Made by a program: the position numbers and the translations under genes
Shown: piece after piece, positions 44,534 to 53,584 of the stretch
Numbering within the stretch: the stretch's first letter is position 1
Layout: each line of letters starts with the position of its first letter
DNA from: Lewinellaceae bacterium
GTDB lineage: Bacteria; Bacteroidota; Bacteroidia; Chitinophagales; Saprospiraceae
Direction of reading: 5' to 3'
DNA length: 64,000 nucleotides
NCBI GenBank assembly: GCA_020636095.1
Contig: JACJYN010000002.1
Coordinates: 868,001-932,000, forward strand
The notes under the pieces: generated by a model
The model's database searches: none
Told to the model about the DNA's origin: nothing
What the model saw: the letters and a program-made list of their open reading frames with translations, nothing else

Positions 44534-46483
44534 TTAATTCAAGAACCGCCACTTGATGCCCAGGCGGAACACCGAACTGGGATGGGCATAAAAGGCCGTC
44601 TGGTAGAAGAGCCGATCGGTGATCAGCGCCGCTGTTGCATTTTCCCACTTGAAGAAGGCTCGGAATTTAGTGACCCGCATGCTAAAGAAGGCGTCGGTAG
44701 CCGGATAGAACTCCACCTCCCGGCTATCCTGGAGTTGAAACTGGCCGGTCACCGGGTTGTAATAGGGGGCATAGAAGGAATTGTTGAACCTCAGGTCGAA
44801 GCCGACCCTTACATCCAGTACCTTAAACCATTTACCGGCGTAATACAGGCTATGCTTGGAATAGATAGAGGGCAGGCGAATGAAATCCTCCGTAGCCTGC
44901 TGAAGCGCTACAATATTGTCGAGGTGAAAGCGGCCCACCCGGAACCCTTTTTTGATGATCAGCTGTGCAATACTAACCGGAATACCCGTTTGCCGCGGCA
45001 GGCCCAGCGTGTCGAAATAAACGTAGTTGTTGAGCAGGTGAAAACGGCCCGTCAGTTCCAGCTGGAACTGCGGCAGGGAATAGGTTCCCGAAAGGGTCGT
45101 GGAAAGGGTTTTATTAAAATCATTGCGATACACCTGCTGGCCCGAGAGGTACAGGCGGTGCTCCATCAAAGTGGGCGAGTACAACTGATTGATTGCGCCG
45201 AGGCTTAGGCTGCCCACCGTTTTAAAATCAAAGAACAGGTTGCCTTCAACCCGGTAATCGCCCGCATTGTCCCACAGGCCAAAATGGCCGTAGAGGTTGA
45301 GGCGCAACCGTTCACTGGGATTGAACCGGTACTTACCAGTCAGGAAAAGGTTGTTGAGGGTAGTATCTGCCCCGGCCTCTTCTATTTGGTGTAGGGTGTG
45401 CACGGCTCCTACTTCCAGCAGGTCCCGCTGATTCTTTGCCATGTCCTGTTTGCGGCTATCGAGTTTAAAGGTAGCCAGGCGAAGGCTGTTCTCCAGTTTG
45501 CGGTGCGTAAAAAAAAGCCGGGTGCCGCGCGGGTCGGGTAGAAAAGCCGGGAAAGAATGGTAAAACGAGGAATCCTGGGCCTCATTATAATCGTCGTAAT
45601 ACTTGTAGGTGCTATTGTCAAAGGTAGCCTGATGAGCAATGGTGTAAGAGCGGCGCGGCCCGCGGATGGAATCCAGCCCGCCACCAAACTGATAATAGTG
45701 CGTGTACATGAACTCCCGGTGCGCATGCCGCGTGCGGGCGTCCCCCAAAAATACCTCCGCCGAGCTGGGGCTGCTAAACTGGCCTTGCGACTGCGGCTCC
45801 CGCAACAGGCCGCCGTTGTCTTCCTGCTGAATGGTATTGGCCGCAAAACTGAAGAAGCCATCGTACCTCCCGTTACGGCTTTCATACCACAACCCATTGG
45901 TAAAGGCAGTATTCCGGTTGTTCTGGTTAGGATACTGGCTCTGCGTCCCCAGCTGTGTAATGCGTTTGTAATCGAGAGAGTAGTTAAGGCCATTGGCGAA
46001 ATTCCGGCTAAACTGAGCGGAGGTATACCCGTCGGCCTGTTCCGAACCCAGGGTATAAGACACGTTGGAATACGGCCGCTCCACCCGGTAGAATGGCATC
46101 TCGTCTCCCTCAGTCATATACAGGCCGTACTGGTTTAAGCCTACCTCAAAACCCCGCCGCCGGGCTGCTTCGAAAACGATCGGCTCATGCGCCGAGCCCA
46201 GGTTGCCCAGGTGCCGGTAATCGAGGTCCCGCTTGCGCACCGGATCATATTGACGGAAGTAATTCCCCAAAGTTGAATCCGAAAAGGGAATCTCCTGGTT
46301 GGGGTTGTCCACGAAGAAATAAAAAATCTCGAAAGTATCTACCTCTACCGCGTCTTGTTCACTTCCACTCCCACTGCTACTCCTGCTTCCGCTTCCGGTT
46401 GGGAAAGTAGGTTGCTGGGCCTGCACCAGGGCCGGCGCCGATAAGATCAGCAGGAAAAAGATGTACGTTATACTTCGATCCAT
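44534..46483 (-). CDS. Porin_10-type putative outer-membrane porin
   Basis: 649 residues with a signal peptide (MDRSITYIFFLLILSAPALVQAQ) and a low-complexity Ser/Gly linker. The rest is amphipathic beta strands ending in aromatic residues, the last being SVFRLGIKWRFLN, an outer-membrane barrel signature ending in an aromatic-proximal residue. Motifs SYTLGSEQADGYTSAQFSRNF and NGLWYESRNGRYDGFF match the PF14121 putative porin family common in Bacteroidota. Substrate unknown. Convergent with the small gene at 44028, and on the same strand as the choice-of-anchor-B gene 146 bp upstream. Confidence 0.87.
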   Translation of the reverse strand: MDRSITYIFFLLILSAPALVQAQQPTFPTGSGSRSSSGSGSEQDAVEVDTFEIFYFFVDNPNQEIPFSDSTLGNYFRQYDPVRKRDLDYRHLGNLGSAHEPIVFEAARRRGFEVGLNQYGLYMTEGDEMPFYRVERPYSNVSYTLGSEQADGYTSAQFSRNFANGLNYSLDYKRITQLGTQSQYPNQNNRNTAFTNGLWYESRNGRYDGFFSFAANTIQQEDNGGLLREPQSQGQFSSPSSAEVFLGDARTRHAHREFMYTHYYQFGGGLDSIRGPRRSYTIAHQATFDNSTYKYYDDYNEAQDSSFYHSFPAFLPDPRGTRLFFTHRKLENSLRLATFKLDSRKQDMAKNQRDLLEVGAVHTLHQIEEAGADTTLNNLFLTGKYRFNPSERLRLNLYGHFGLWDNAGDYRVEGNLFFDFKTVGSLSLGAINQLYSPTLMEHRLYLSGQQVYRNDFNKTLSTTLSGTYSLPQFQLELTGRFHLLNNYVYFDTLGLPRQTGIPVSIAQLIIKKGFRVGRFHLDNIVALQQATEDFIRLPSIYSKHSLYYAGKWFKVLDVRVGFDLRFNNSFYAPYYNPVTGQFQLQDSREVEFYPATDAFFSMRVTKFRAFFKWENATAALITDRLFYQTAFYAHPSSVFRLGIKWRFLN

Positions 46484-46521
46484 AAATACTCGTCTCGGGT
46501 TTGGCGGCGAAGATACGGAGA

Positions 46522-46628
46522 GTATTGGTGTATCTGTGTGCCGGTGTATCTGTGTATCGGCATTTCACAAAACCGGTTCCTTTAAACCACTGATACACTG
46601 ACACCCAAATGCCCCAATGCACTTTCAA
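46522..46628. repeat. Degenerate GTGTATC-type tandem words
   Basis: Short imperfect repeats of GGTGTATCTGTGT and later GATACACTGACACC occupy the spacer between the porin and the choice-of-anchor-B gene. The same GATACACTG word builds the array at 30493. No gene is visible. Confidence 0.5.
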
Positions 46629-48074
46629 TCACCGCACCACCACCCGCCTGACTGCATTGACCCCCTCCCCTTCCAGGCGAAGCAGGTAAACACCCGCTGA
46701 AAGTGCCGGGTCCAGTTCATAGCGCAGCAGGTTGGCGCCGGGCTGCAATGGTTCGTTGCCTAAACGCTGGGCCAGCCGGCCATTGATATCCAACAGCCGT
46801 ACGTTAACCTTTTTTTGGCCTTCGGCGAGTTCGAGCTGTACCGTTAACACTCCGGAGGCAGGGTTAGGGAAAAGCTCCAGGTTTTCCACCCCCTCTACCT
46901 CCGCCGAAGCGCTGACTCCCAGGCAGGACAGGTCGACGGGCGTAAGTTCCTGGGTGGCGGCGCAATTGTCGCCCATCCCTTCAAATACGTAAAGCCCCGA
47001 CTGCATATCCAACACCAGGATATTGCCGGAAGGAAGGAACGGATACACGCCCCAGGCGCCTTTGTAGCTGTTGCCATCCGCCTCTGGATAGGTGTCGTAA
47101 TACAGTACCTTTTCCGGATTGGCCGGATCGGAAATATCAAAGACCACCAAGCCGTCGTAGTAATAGCTCACATAGAGGTAGTTGCAGGCTACGATCTGAT
47201 TATGGGTAATACTGGAGGGATTGGATACTTCCGCATTAAAGGTGCCGATGACCTCAATTTCACAGGGGTCGCTTACATCGATAACTTTAATATCTGCGCC
47301 GTGAGTTTCATCCGCCATGTAATAATACCGGCCATCGTCGGAAAGCCAGCCGGAGTGGTTGTACCCTCGAAAGGGGTAATCCGTCAGCGTGCTCAGGGTT
47401 TGGGGGTTAGTGGGGTCCGAAAAATCAACCAGGGCAAAGCCGCTTCCCCCACAGTTCAGAAACGCAATGTCATCACGCACGTAGGCATCGTGTACGTGGC
47501 CGACTGACAAGCCGCCAAAATTGTTGTAGCTACCCAGCCTGACCGGGTTGAGTGGGTCTGAAATGTCGAAAATACGCATCGCTGCCGAGCCTCCCACATT
47601 TCCATCCATCGCCAGAGCATACAATTTGGCCGTCGCCGTATCAATAAAAATATTATGAGACTGGCGAATTGCCTGGGCGGAATTATAGACGACTTCTATT
47701 TCATTTGGCAAATTCCGAATATCTATAATCTGCAGGGTACTCGATCCTTCATCACAAACGGCGTAGAGGTAGCCGTTGAAATCGTGATAATCGCGATGGA
47801 TCACCCCTCCTCCCTGAAAGTTGCCGGGTACAAAATGAGCTTCAAAGAGTTGCCCGGGGTCCGTCACATCGATAAAGTGGGTGCCGGCCGTAGAGCCGAC
47901 AATAGCGTATTCATGGCCGTTGACCGCCAGGCCCCAAACCTCGTTGTAGGTGTTGTCATAAAAATTGGAGCCCACCAGTTCCGGGTCGTCCCAGTTACCG
48001 AGCAGGTTGGCCTGTTGCTGAGCAGTCAGCACTAATGGAAGTGTGAATAGCAGTAGCGGTAAGAGTCGCTTCAT
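46629..48074 (-). CDS. Choice-of-anchor B (LVIVD-repeat) protein with T9SS sorting domain
   Basis: 481 residues with a signal peptide (MKRLLPLLLFTLPLVLTAQQ). Residues about 40-375 are LVIVD-type propeller repeats (FIDVTDPGQLFEAHFV, LQIIDIRNLPNEIEVV, MRIFDISDPLNPVRLG, LVDFSDPTNPQTLS, LVVFDISDPANPEKVL) of the choice-of-anchor-B family. A C-terminal type A sorting domain follows (LELFPNPASGVLTVQL ... GVYLLRLEGEGVNAVRRVVV). Predicted to be exported and attached at the surface by T9SS. The family's biochemical role is unknown. Confidence 0.92.
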   Translation of the reverse strand: MKRLLPLLLFTLPLVLTAQQQANLLGNWDDPELVGSNFYDNTYNEVWGLAVNGHEYAIVGSTAGTHFIDVTDPGQLFEAHFVPGNFQGGGVIHRDYHDFNGYLYAVCDEGSSTLQIIDIRNLPNEIEVVYNSAQAIRQSHNIFIDTATAKLYALAMDGNVGGSAAMRIFDISDPLNPVRLGSYNNFGGLSVGHVHDAYVRDDIAFLNCGGSGFALVDFSDPTNPQTLSTLTDYPFRGYNHSGWLSDDGRYYYMADETHGADIKVIDVSDPCEIEVIGTFNAEVSNPSSITHNQIVACNYLYVSYYYDGLVVFDISDPANPEKVLYYDTYPEADGNSYKGAWGVYPFLPSGNILVLDMQSGLYVFEGMGDNCAATQELTPVDLSCLGVSASAEVEGVENLELFPNPASGVLTVQLELAEGQKKVNVRLLDINGRLAQRLGNEPLQPGANLLRYELDPALSAGVYLLRLEGEGVNAVRRVVVR

Positions 48075-48128
48075 AAGTTTTCGTTTAAATAGAAATAAAA
48101 AGTACCTATTTAGGTATTATGGTATTTT

Positions 48129-48210
48129 GGCATTATGGTTTTGTGGCCAGGCAGTTGCGGCGCCTCTGTGAGCCTCCGGCCGCAATACCGGGACACCATA
48201 AAACCGAAAC
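48129..48210 (-). repeat. Hairpin repeat, family B, copy 2
   Basis: Inverted copy of 796-876 (about 90% identical by eye). Outer words CTATTTAGGT (48108-48117) and ACCTAAATAG (48211-48220) extend the inverted repeat to about 48107-48223 and share the TAACTATT/AATAGTTA end with the elements at 14747 and 33660. It fills the spacer between the choice-of-anchor-B gene and fabI. Confidence 0.8.
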
Positions 48211-48358
48211 ACCTAAATAGTTACAATAAAAAACGAAGATAAACAGCAACGGCCAAATAGTTTGTCAGCCAGCAGAGGAAGGGGCAGGTTGACGGGCCGG
48301 CCAGGTATTGGTTGAGAGCCGCCAGACAACAGACAACGACCACCCCTCACCCAATCCG

Positions 48359-49162
48359 CTACATATCCAGCACCTTAGGGCTCATGCCCATACTGGCGAA
48401 ACCGCCATCGTGGTAAAGGTTCTGCATGGTGACCATACGAGTGAGGTCCGAAAACATCAGCATACAGTAATCGGCGCAGGCATCAGAAGAGGCATTGCCC
48501 AAAGGCGACATTTTATCTGCATAGTCGAAAAACTCATCGAAACCCTTCACCCCACTGCCCGCCGTAGTTTTGGTAGGTGACTGGGATATGGTGTTTACGC
48601 GCACCTTGTTGCGCTCCCCGAAGTGGTAGCCGAAGCTACGGGCAAAAGATTCGAGCAAAGCCTTGGAATCCGCCATCTCGTTGTAATCGGGAAAGGTGCG
48701 CTGGGCAGCGATATAGGTCAGTGCCAGGATGGACCCCCAATCGTTCACGGCATCCATCTTCCACAGCGTTTGCATCACTTTATGGAAAGAAATGGCGGAA
48801 ATATCAAAGGTTTTCTGCATCCAGTCGTAGTTCAGGTCCGTATATTCTCTCTTTTTGCGCACGTTGAGCGACATGCCGATCGAGTGCAGCACAAAGTCGA
48901 CCTTTCCACCCAGGATTTCCATCGACCGTTGGAACAAGGTTTCCAGGTCCTCCAGGCTGGTGGCATCCGCAGGGATAATTTCCGCTTGGAGCTTTTCGCC
49001 CAGCTTCTGAATCTCACCGAAGCGCATGGCTACCGGCGCGTTGGTCAGGGTGATCACTGCTCCTTCTTCTACACATCGCTCGGCTACCTTCCAGGCAATA
49101 GATTTTTCGTCGAGCGCACCGAAAATAACGCCCCTTTTTCCTTTTAGTAGGTTGTTACTCAT
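48359..49162 (-). CDS. fabI: Enoyl-[acyl-carrier-protein] reductase (NADH)
   Basis: 267-residue short-chain dehydrogenase/reductase that performs the last step of each fatty acid elongation cycle. Dinucleotide site GKRGVIFGALDEKSIAWKVA, SIGMS block LHSIGMSL, and the catalytic Tyr-x6-Lys in PDYNEMADSKALLES distinguish FabI from other reductases. Length is standard. Stands alone, with no fab cluster nearby; the stop codon lies close to the family B hairpin element and the start faces a tandem array. Confidence 0.95.
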   Translation of the reverse strand: MSNNLLKGKRGVIFGALDEKSIAWKVAERCVEEGAVITLTNAPVAMRFGEIQKLGEKLQAEIIPADATSLEDLETLFQRSMEILGGKVDFVLHSIGMSLNVRKKREYTDLNYDWMQKTFDISAISFHKVMQTLWKMDAVNDWGSILALTYIAAQRTFPDYNEMADSKALLESFARSFGYHFGERNKVRVNTISQSPTKTTAGSGVKGFDEFFDYADKMSPLGNASSDACADYCMLMFSDLTRMVTMQNLYHDGGFASMGMSPKVLDM

Positions 49163-49198
49163 TATACTATGATTGTTTTTTTGTTAGCCTCCCCTGCA

Positions 49199-49386
49199 CC
49201 GTACACCGTACACCGCCCAGAACTGCCTTCCCCCGTACACCGTACACCGCCCTACACTGCCTTTACCCCGTACACCGTACACCGCCCTACACTGCCTTTA
49301 CCCCGTACACCGTACACCGTCCAACACTGCTTTCACCCCCTACACCGTACACCGCCCTACACTGCCCTCGCCCGTACACCACACAA
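49199..49386. repeat. 35-bp degenerate tandem repeat array
   Basis: Five units of about 35 bp beginning CCGTACACCGTACACCG (at 49199, 49233, 49268, 49303 and about 49339) and ending in CTACACTGCC(T)TT fill the spacer between fabI and recN. The array reaches almost to the recN stop codon. An open frame across it is a shadow of the repeat. The nested 7-8-bp words resemble the array at 30131. Confidence 0.9.
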
Positions 49387-49394
49387 CCCTTCCC

Positions 49395-51053
49395 CTACCC
49401 TGCCTGCAGCAGTTCCCTGGCATTGGCAATGGCCGAATCACTGGGCGGGCTCTGGCTCAGCATGGTGGCAATGGCTTGGATGCGTTCATCCAGCTCCAGT
49501 TTGCGAAGTTTGGTTATGGTCCGATCCTCTTTTATTCTCTTATACACAAAGTAGTGCACATCTGCCTTGGAAGCGATCTGTGGAGAATGGGTGATGGAAA
49601 CCACCTGATGTTCATTGCTCAACTTGCGCAGGATATTGCCCATCTTCAGGGCCACATCCCCGGAAATACCGGTGTCGATCTCGTCAAAAATCAGGGTAGG
49701 CAGTGGGATGGCGCTGGCTACCAGGGATTTGACCACCAGGGTTAACCTCGATAATTCACCGCCGGACGCCACATCCCGGATCAGTTGCAACCGGCTGCCC
49801 ATATTGGCGGCAAAAAGAAAGTTGACCTCTTCGAAACCGGTAGGGCCCAGTTCATCCAGGAGAGTAAACTCCGCCTTGATCCGGGCGTGTTCCATGGCCA
49901 GCTCGGCCAGCATTCGTTCAACTTTATTCTCAAATCCGGCCACTACGGCATGGCGGCGGCGGCTCAGCTCTTCAGCCTGTGTTTTGAGCGCCTCTTCCTG
50001 ATGGCGAACTTCCTTATCCAGCGCAGCGATCTCTGAGCTGAGGTCGCCGATATCATCCAGCTGTCGTTGCAAACCCTCCTGGATTTTCAGCAACTCTTCG
50101 ACGGAGGCTACCTGGTGCTTGTTCTGCAGCCGGTAGACCATATCGAGACGCTGCTGTACTTCCATGATCCGTTCGGGGTCGTGTTCGGTTTCTTCGGCGA
50201 TGCCTTCAAACTCCTGGGAGAGGTCGTTCAATTCTACCAGCACACCGTCGAAGCGTTCGAAGAATGGCTCCAGGCGCGAGTCGAATTTACGGATTTCCTT
50301 CAGGGCCTGGGCGACTTCTTCGAGCTGGTTGATCACCGAAACTTCACTCTCACTCAGTTGTTGAAATGCCGCCGCCAAAGTCTTCTTGATATCTTCGGCA
50401 TTGGTCAGGCGGGTGAGTTCTTCCTCCAGTTCTTCCTGTTCCCCGGCCTTCAGCCCGGCAGCGTTGAACTCCTCCAGTTGGAAGTTGATAAAATCCAGTT
50501 CCTTGGCGGCGCTATCGTTGCGGCGGGTAAGCTCCGCCAGGCGCCGGCGGCGGGCCTGATATTGAGTAAACCCGTGCTGGTAATCGTTCAGGAGGGCCTT
50601 ATTGTCCGCCAGGGCATCGAGCAGGCGCAACTGAAAAGATACCTGGTGAATATCCAGATTATCAAACTGCTGATGCAGGTCGACCAGCGTGGAACTCAAT
50701 CCCTGCAGGATATTCAGCGTCACAGGTGTATCGTTGACGAAAGCACGGGATTTTCCGGAAGGGGTGATCTCCCGGCGAATGACCATATTGTCTTCGTAAT
50801 CGAGGTCGTTTTCCTCAAAAAAAACCTTCAGCCCGTATCGGCTGACATCGAAATGCGCCTCTACTACACACTTGTTTTCCAGGTTGTAGAGCGACTTGAT
50901 ATCCGCGCGCTTGCCCATGATTAGCCCCAGGGCGCCCAGCAAAATTGACTTGCCGGCCCCCGTCTCTCCGGTGACAATAGTCAGCCCCTGAGAGAAATCC
51001 ATCTCCAGCTCCTCAATAATCGCGTAGTTTCGTATCTGTAGGCTCTTGATCAT
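49395..51053 (-). CDS. recN: DNA repair protein RecN
   Basis: SMC-like ATPase that acts at double-strand breaks, 552 residues as expected. The Walker A motif (IVTGETGAGKSILLGALG) is near residue 27-43, followed by a long central coiled coil (about 150-370). ABC signature SGGELSRLTL and Walker B PTLIFDEIDTGISG lie near 440-490. The C-terminal VVSITHSPQIASKAD is the conserved switch His region. No operon partner; a lipoprotein gene is divergent 168 bp upstream. Confidence 0.97.
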   Translation of the reverse strand: MIKSLQIRNYAIIEELEMDFSQGLTIVTGETGAGKSILLGALGLIMGKRADIKSLYNLENKCVVEAHFDVSRYGLKVFFEENDLDYEDNMVIRREITPSGKSRAFVNDTPVTLNILQGLSSTLVDLHQQFDNLDIHQVSFQLRLLDALADNKALLNDYQHGFTQYQARRRRLAELTRRNDSAAKELDFINFQLEEFNAAGLKAGEQEELEEELTRLTNAEDIKKTLAAAFQQLSESEVSVINQLEEVAQALKEIRKFDSRLEPFFERFDGVLVELNDLSQEFEGIAEETEHDPERIMEVQQRLDMVYRLQNKHQVASVEELLKIQEGLQRQLDDIGDLSSEIAALDKEVRHQEEALKTQAEELSRRRHAVVAGFENKVERMLAELAMEHARIKAEFTLLDELGPTGFEEVNFLFAANMGSRLQLIRDVASGGELSRLTLVVKSLVASAIPLPTLIFDEIDTGISGDVALKMGNILRKLSNEHQVVSITHSPQIASKADVHYFVYKRIKEDRTITKLRKLELDERIQAIATMLSQSPPSDSAIANARELLQAG

Positions 51054-51221
51054 AAATTGCTTTCCGCCTGATAGAAATTTTGGGCAAAGTTAATCGTTTT
51101 GATGATATACCACCCCATAAGTAAGGCCAAATATGGCCCTTGTTATTCACTGGAAAACTATTATTTTGCGGCTATCGCCATCCTACCGAGGAAGCCGGAT
51201 GGCCTTGCAGACAAATAAAAT

Positions 51222-51710
51222 ATGAAAATGAAAAAAATAATCCTGTTCTCTCTTATCGCCCTATGCTTTACCGCCTGCCAGAGCGAGCCCGGCGGCAGCC
51301 TCAGGGAAACCGACCTCATGCCGTACGGCATCCCGGTTAGTATCATGGCGCCCGACAGCGCCGAAATCAAAGCCGATGACCTGGGTGGCGGGCTGATCAA
51401 AGATGTGACGATCAGAGGAAAAGACAATTATAACGTACAGGTTTTTGCCACTCAGGCCGAGACCAGCGATATGGCCCGCATTAAAGCAGGCCAGCTGGCG
51501 GACGTGAAGAGCATTCGTTTTTTTGAGAAGATCATCAATGAAGAAGAGGACGGCTTCATTTACCAAACCGCCATCGATAGCAACAACATTAGCTACAACT
51601 TCCGTTACATCGTCCTGCAGGGCGACCTGGAAATCATCTTCCAGGCCGGCTTTTTAGGAACGTTTTCGCAGGAGGAGGCGGAAAGGATGTACCAGGCAGT
51701 GCAACAGTAG
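51222..51710 (+). CDS. Small lipoprotein of unknown function
   Basis: 162 residues with a lipoprotein signal (LIALCFTAC, Cys 19). The mature part is a compact alpha/beta domain (MAPDSAEIKADDLGGGLIKDVTIRG, NYNVQVFATQAETSDMARIKAGQL, FIYQTAIDSNNISYNFRYIVLQGDLEIIFQAG). I know similar proteins only as conserved hypotheticals in Bacteroidota. Divergent from recN and convergent with the barrel gene that starts at 53001 and ends at 51715, only 4 bp from its stop. Periplasmic or outer-membrane face. Confidence 0.82.
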   Translation: MKMKKIILFSLIALCFTACQSEPGGSLRETDLMPYGIPVSIMAPDSAEIKADDLGGGLIKDVTIRGKDNYNVQVFATQAETSDMARIKAGQLADVKSIRFFEKIINEEEDGFIYQTAIDSNNISYNFRYIVLQGDLEIIFQAGFLGTFSQEEAERMYQAVQQ

Positions 51711-51714
51711 CCTA

Positions 51715-53001
51715 CTAATTCAGGCGCAATCGCAAGCCGGCATTGAACCCGAGATAACGCAAAAGAGTATGGTCATTTGCTCCCAGCCGGTAATCATAAT
51801 GATAGAGCGCCTCTGTGTATAAGCCCCAGTTCCTGGAAATGGCCACGGCCAGCCCTGCCCCGCCTCTCAGGGAGCTGAGGTAAATATCATCGTTCCGGAT
51901 AGTAAGCGGATGGTAATAGGCCTCTCCCAGCCCAATGAACTCATAATCAAAATTTTGCTTTCTAGGCTGGCGAAGAACAGCGCCTGCTTTAAAATAAGGT
52001 TGCAACGCTGTTCCTTTTGGATTGAGGAAATATTTGGCGGAAAAAGGCAGTTGAATATAGTCCATGGCCACGTAGATGTCCTGGAGGTTGTCAGAAGGAG
52101 CATCTGGCAGGAGGGAAGGGTAATCGCCAAAGTGTTTTTCATCCTGAAGTTCGAATGAGAAGTGCACTAATTCCAGCCCGGCCTCCAGCCGCCAATGCGG
52201 CCCGTATTCCAGTTCGAGGCCCAGGTTCAGGACGTAAGATGAAAAGTCGGCGCCGGGCATCGAGTAAAAATTGGCAACACTCCCACCACCCAGTAAAGTT
52301 GTCCCTTGTGGCTTTCCTTTCTGTACGGCCTGGTAGGCGGTTCGCCTGATCCAGGAAGCTCTTTGGCTTTCCTGTGCCACGACGGCTGGCAGCGTTACCG
52401 CCCGGGGGGTTAAGGCCGAGAGATCAGGCAAAGCGGGAGGAGATAGCAAGGCAAGCTGCTGCCCCCAATTTTGATTGAGGCTGGATTCGCTTTTATCTTC
52501 CTGAACCTCACGGGACGAAGACTGCCTGGAAAGGGAGGCAAAACCTGAAACAATTCCGCCGCTATGGGCAAGGGAGGGCGGTGTAGCGCTGGATGAAAAA
52601 GATGCGCCGGGCTGGAAAAGGGGGAATCTTCCTGCCCAGGCCCCGGCGCTCTGAGTGGCCAGTAAAGGCCCATTCTGAATGTAGACAGTATCTCTCGTTA
52701 AAATATTTTTTACAGCCCATACCGTGTCGGCCCTTAGTACCAACTGTTTTTCTGCTATGGCAAGCCGCTCGCCTGCGCCATTCAGCCGCAACGCCAGGTA
52801 GGAAGAAAAGCTGCAAAGCCCCAATAGCAAAAAGAGGGCCGCCGCCGCCGCCCAGCGGGGCAGGAAAAACCCTTTTGGCTTTGTTGTAGCTTTATCCAGC
52901 CTTTTCTGCAACGCGTCCCATGCTTCAGGATCGTAGCCAAAAACCGGAGCATCATTCAGTGCGTCCTTAAAGCGTCGATCCTGGTGTATATCCTCTTTCA
53001 T
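51715..53001 (-). CDS. Anti-sigma-like membrane protein with C-terminal barrel-type domain
   Basis: 428 residues. A short cytoplasmic N-terminus (about 1-47, with DPEAWDALQKRLDKATTKP, like anti-sigma domains of this phylum) precedes one membrane helix (WAAAAALFLLLGLCSFSSYLAL). A low-complexity linker follows (about 100-210). The C-terminal domain (about 230-428) has PorT-like beta strands ending in LLRYLGFNAGLRLRL. The start overlaps the stop region of the ECF sigma gene (52967-53001), strong evidence for a sigma/regulator pair. How a barrel-type domain works in an inner-membrane protein is unclear. Confidence 0.8.
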   Translation of the reverse strand: MKEDIHQDRRFKDALNDAPVFGYDPEAWDALQKRLDKATTKPKGFFLPRWAAAAALFLLLGLCSFSSYLALRLNGAGERLAIAEKQLVLRADTVWAVKNILTRDTVYIQNGPLLATQSAGAWAGRFPLFQPGASFSSSATPPSLAHSGGIVSGFASLSRQSSSREVQEDKSESSLNQNWGQQLALLSPPALPDLSALTPRAVTLPAVVAQESQRASWIRRTAYQAVQKGKPQGTTLLGGGSVANFYSMPGADFSSYVLNLGLELEYGPHWRLEAGLELVHFSFELQDEKHFGDYPSLLPDAPSDNLQDIYVAMDYIQLPFSAKYFLNPKGTALQPYFKAGAVLRQPRKQNFDYEFIGLGEAYYHPLTIRNDDIYLSSLRGGAGLAVAISRNWGLYTEALYHYDYRLGANDHTLLRYLGFNAGLRLRLN

Positions 53002-53584
53002 CTTTTGTGATTTCTTGATCCCAATAACCTTCTCCTCTGTTACTTTCCAGTATCTGCCTAAGCTTAATGCGGGCTTTGTGCAGATTTGACCTCGAAGTGC
53101 CCGGGCTAATTCCCAATAATTCCGCTATTTCCTGGTGTGTATATTCCTCCATAACATACAAGTTGAATATGAGGCAATAGGCCGGAGGAAGTTGCTGAAT
53201 GAATACAATAGCCTCTTCATAGGACAGCTTGTCCAGTGCGCCGTTTCGACTGGATGGCATACCGCTTTCGGTTGGCTCATCATCCGTGTTGAACCGATTG
53301 AATTTCTGGTACTTCCGGTTGTAATCAATCGCTGCATGAACAAAAACTTTACTGAACCATCCCTTGAAAGGAAAGGAGGTGTTGTATTGATCGATCTTGG
53401 TCAGTATGTTGTAAAAACCATCATTTAGAATTTCCATTGCTTCTGGCCGATTGCTTGAATACCGTAGGCAAATACTTAAAGCGTAGCTGTAGTATCTGCG
53501 AAACAATATATTTTGTGCGTAACGGTCTCCCCGCTTACACCCATTGATAAGCTCCTCCAAAGGAGGGTCCTTGTGAGTATCCAT
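52967..53584 (-). CDS. ECF-type RNA polymerase sigma factor
   Basis: 205 residues. Sigma-70 region 2 (about 25-95, AQNILFRRYYSYALSICLRYS, MEILNDGFYNILTKIDQY, GWFSKVFVHAAIDYNRK) and region 4 (about 135-190, AIVFIQQLPPAYCLIFNLYVMEEYTHQEIAELLGISPGT... SNLHKARIKLRQIL). Start at 53584 gives a normal N-terminus. It overlaps the barrel-type membrane gene by 35 bp. This arrangement, ECF sigma followed by an anti-sigma-like protein, responds to envelope signals; the target genes are unknown. Confidence 0.93.
   Translation of the reverse strand: MDTHKDPPLEELINGCKRGDRYAQNILFRRYYSYALSICLRYSSNRPEAMEILNDGFYNILTKIDQYNTSFPFKGWFSKVFVHAAIDYNRKYQKFNRFNTDDEPTESGMPSSRNGALDKLSYEEAIVFIQQLPPAYCLIFNLYVMEEYTHQEIAELLGISPGTSRSNLHKARIKLRQILESNRGEGYWDQEITKDERGYTPGSTL

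Noticed and set aside
49169..49594. 141-codon plus-strand frame over the fabI-recN spacer
   Set aside because: Made of the 35-bp tandem array and antisense of recN.
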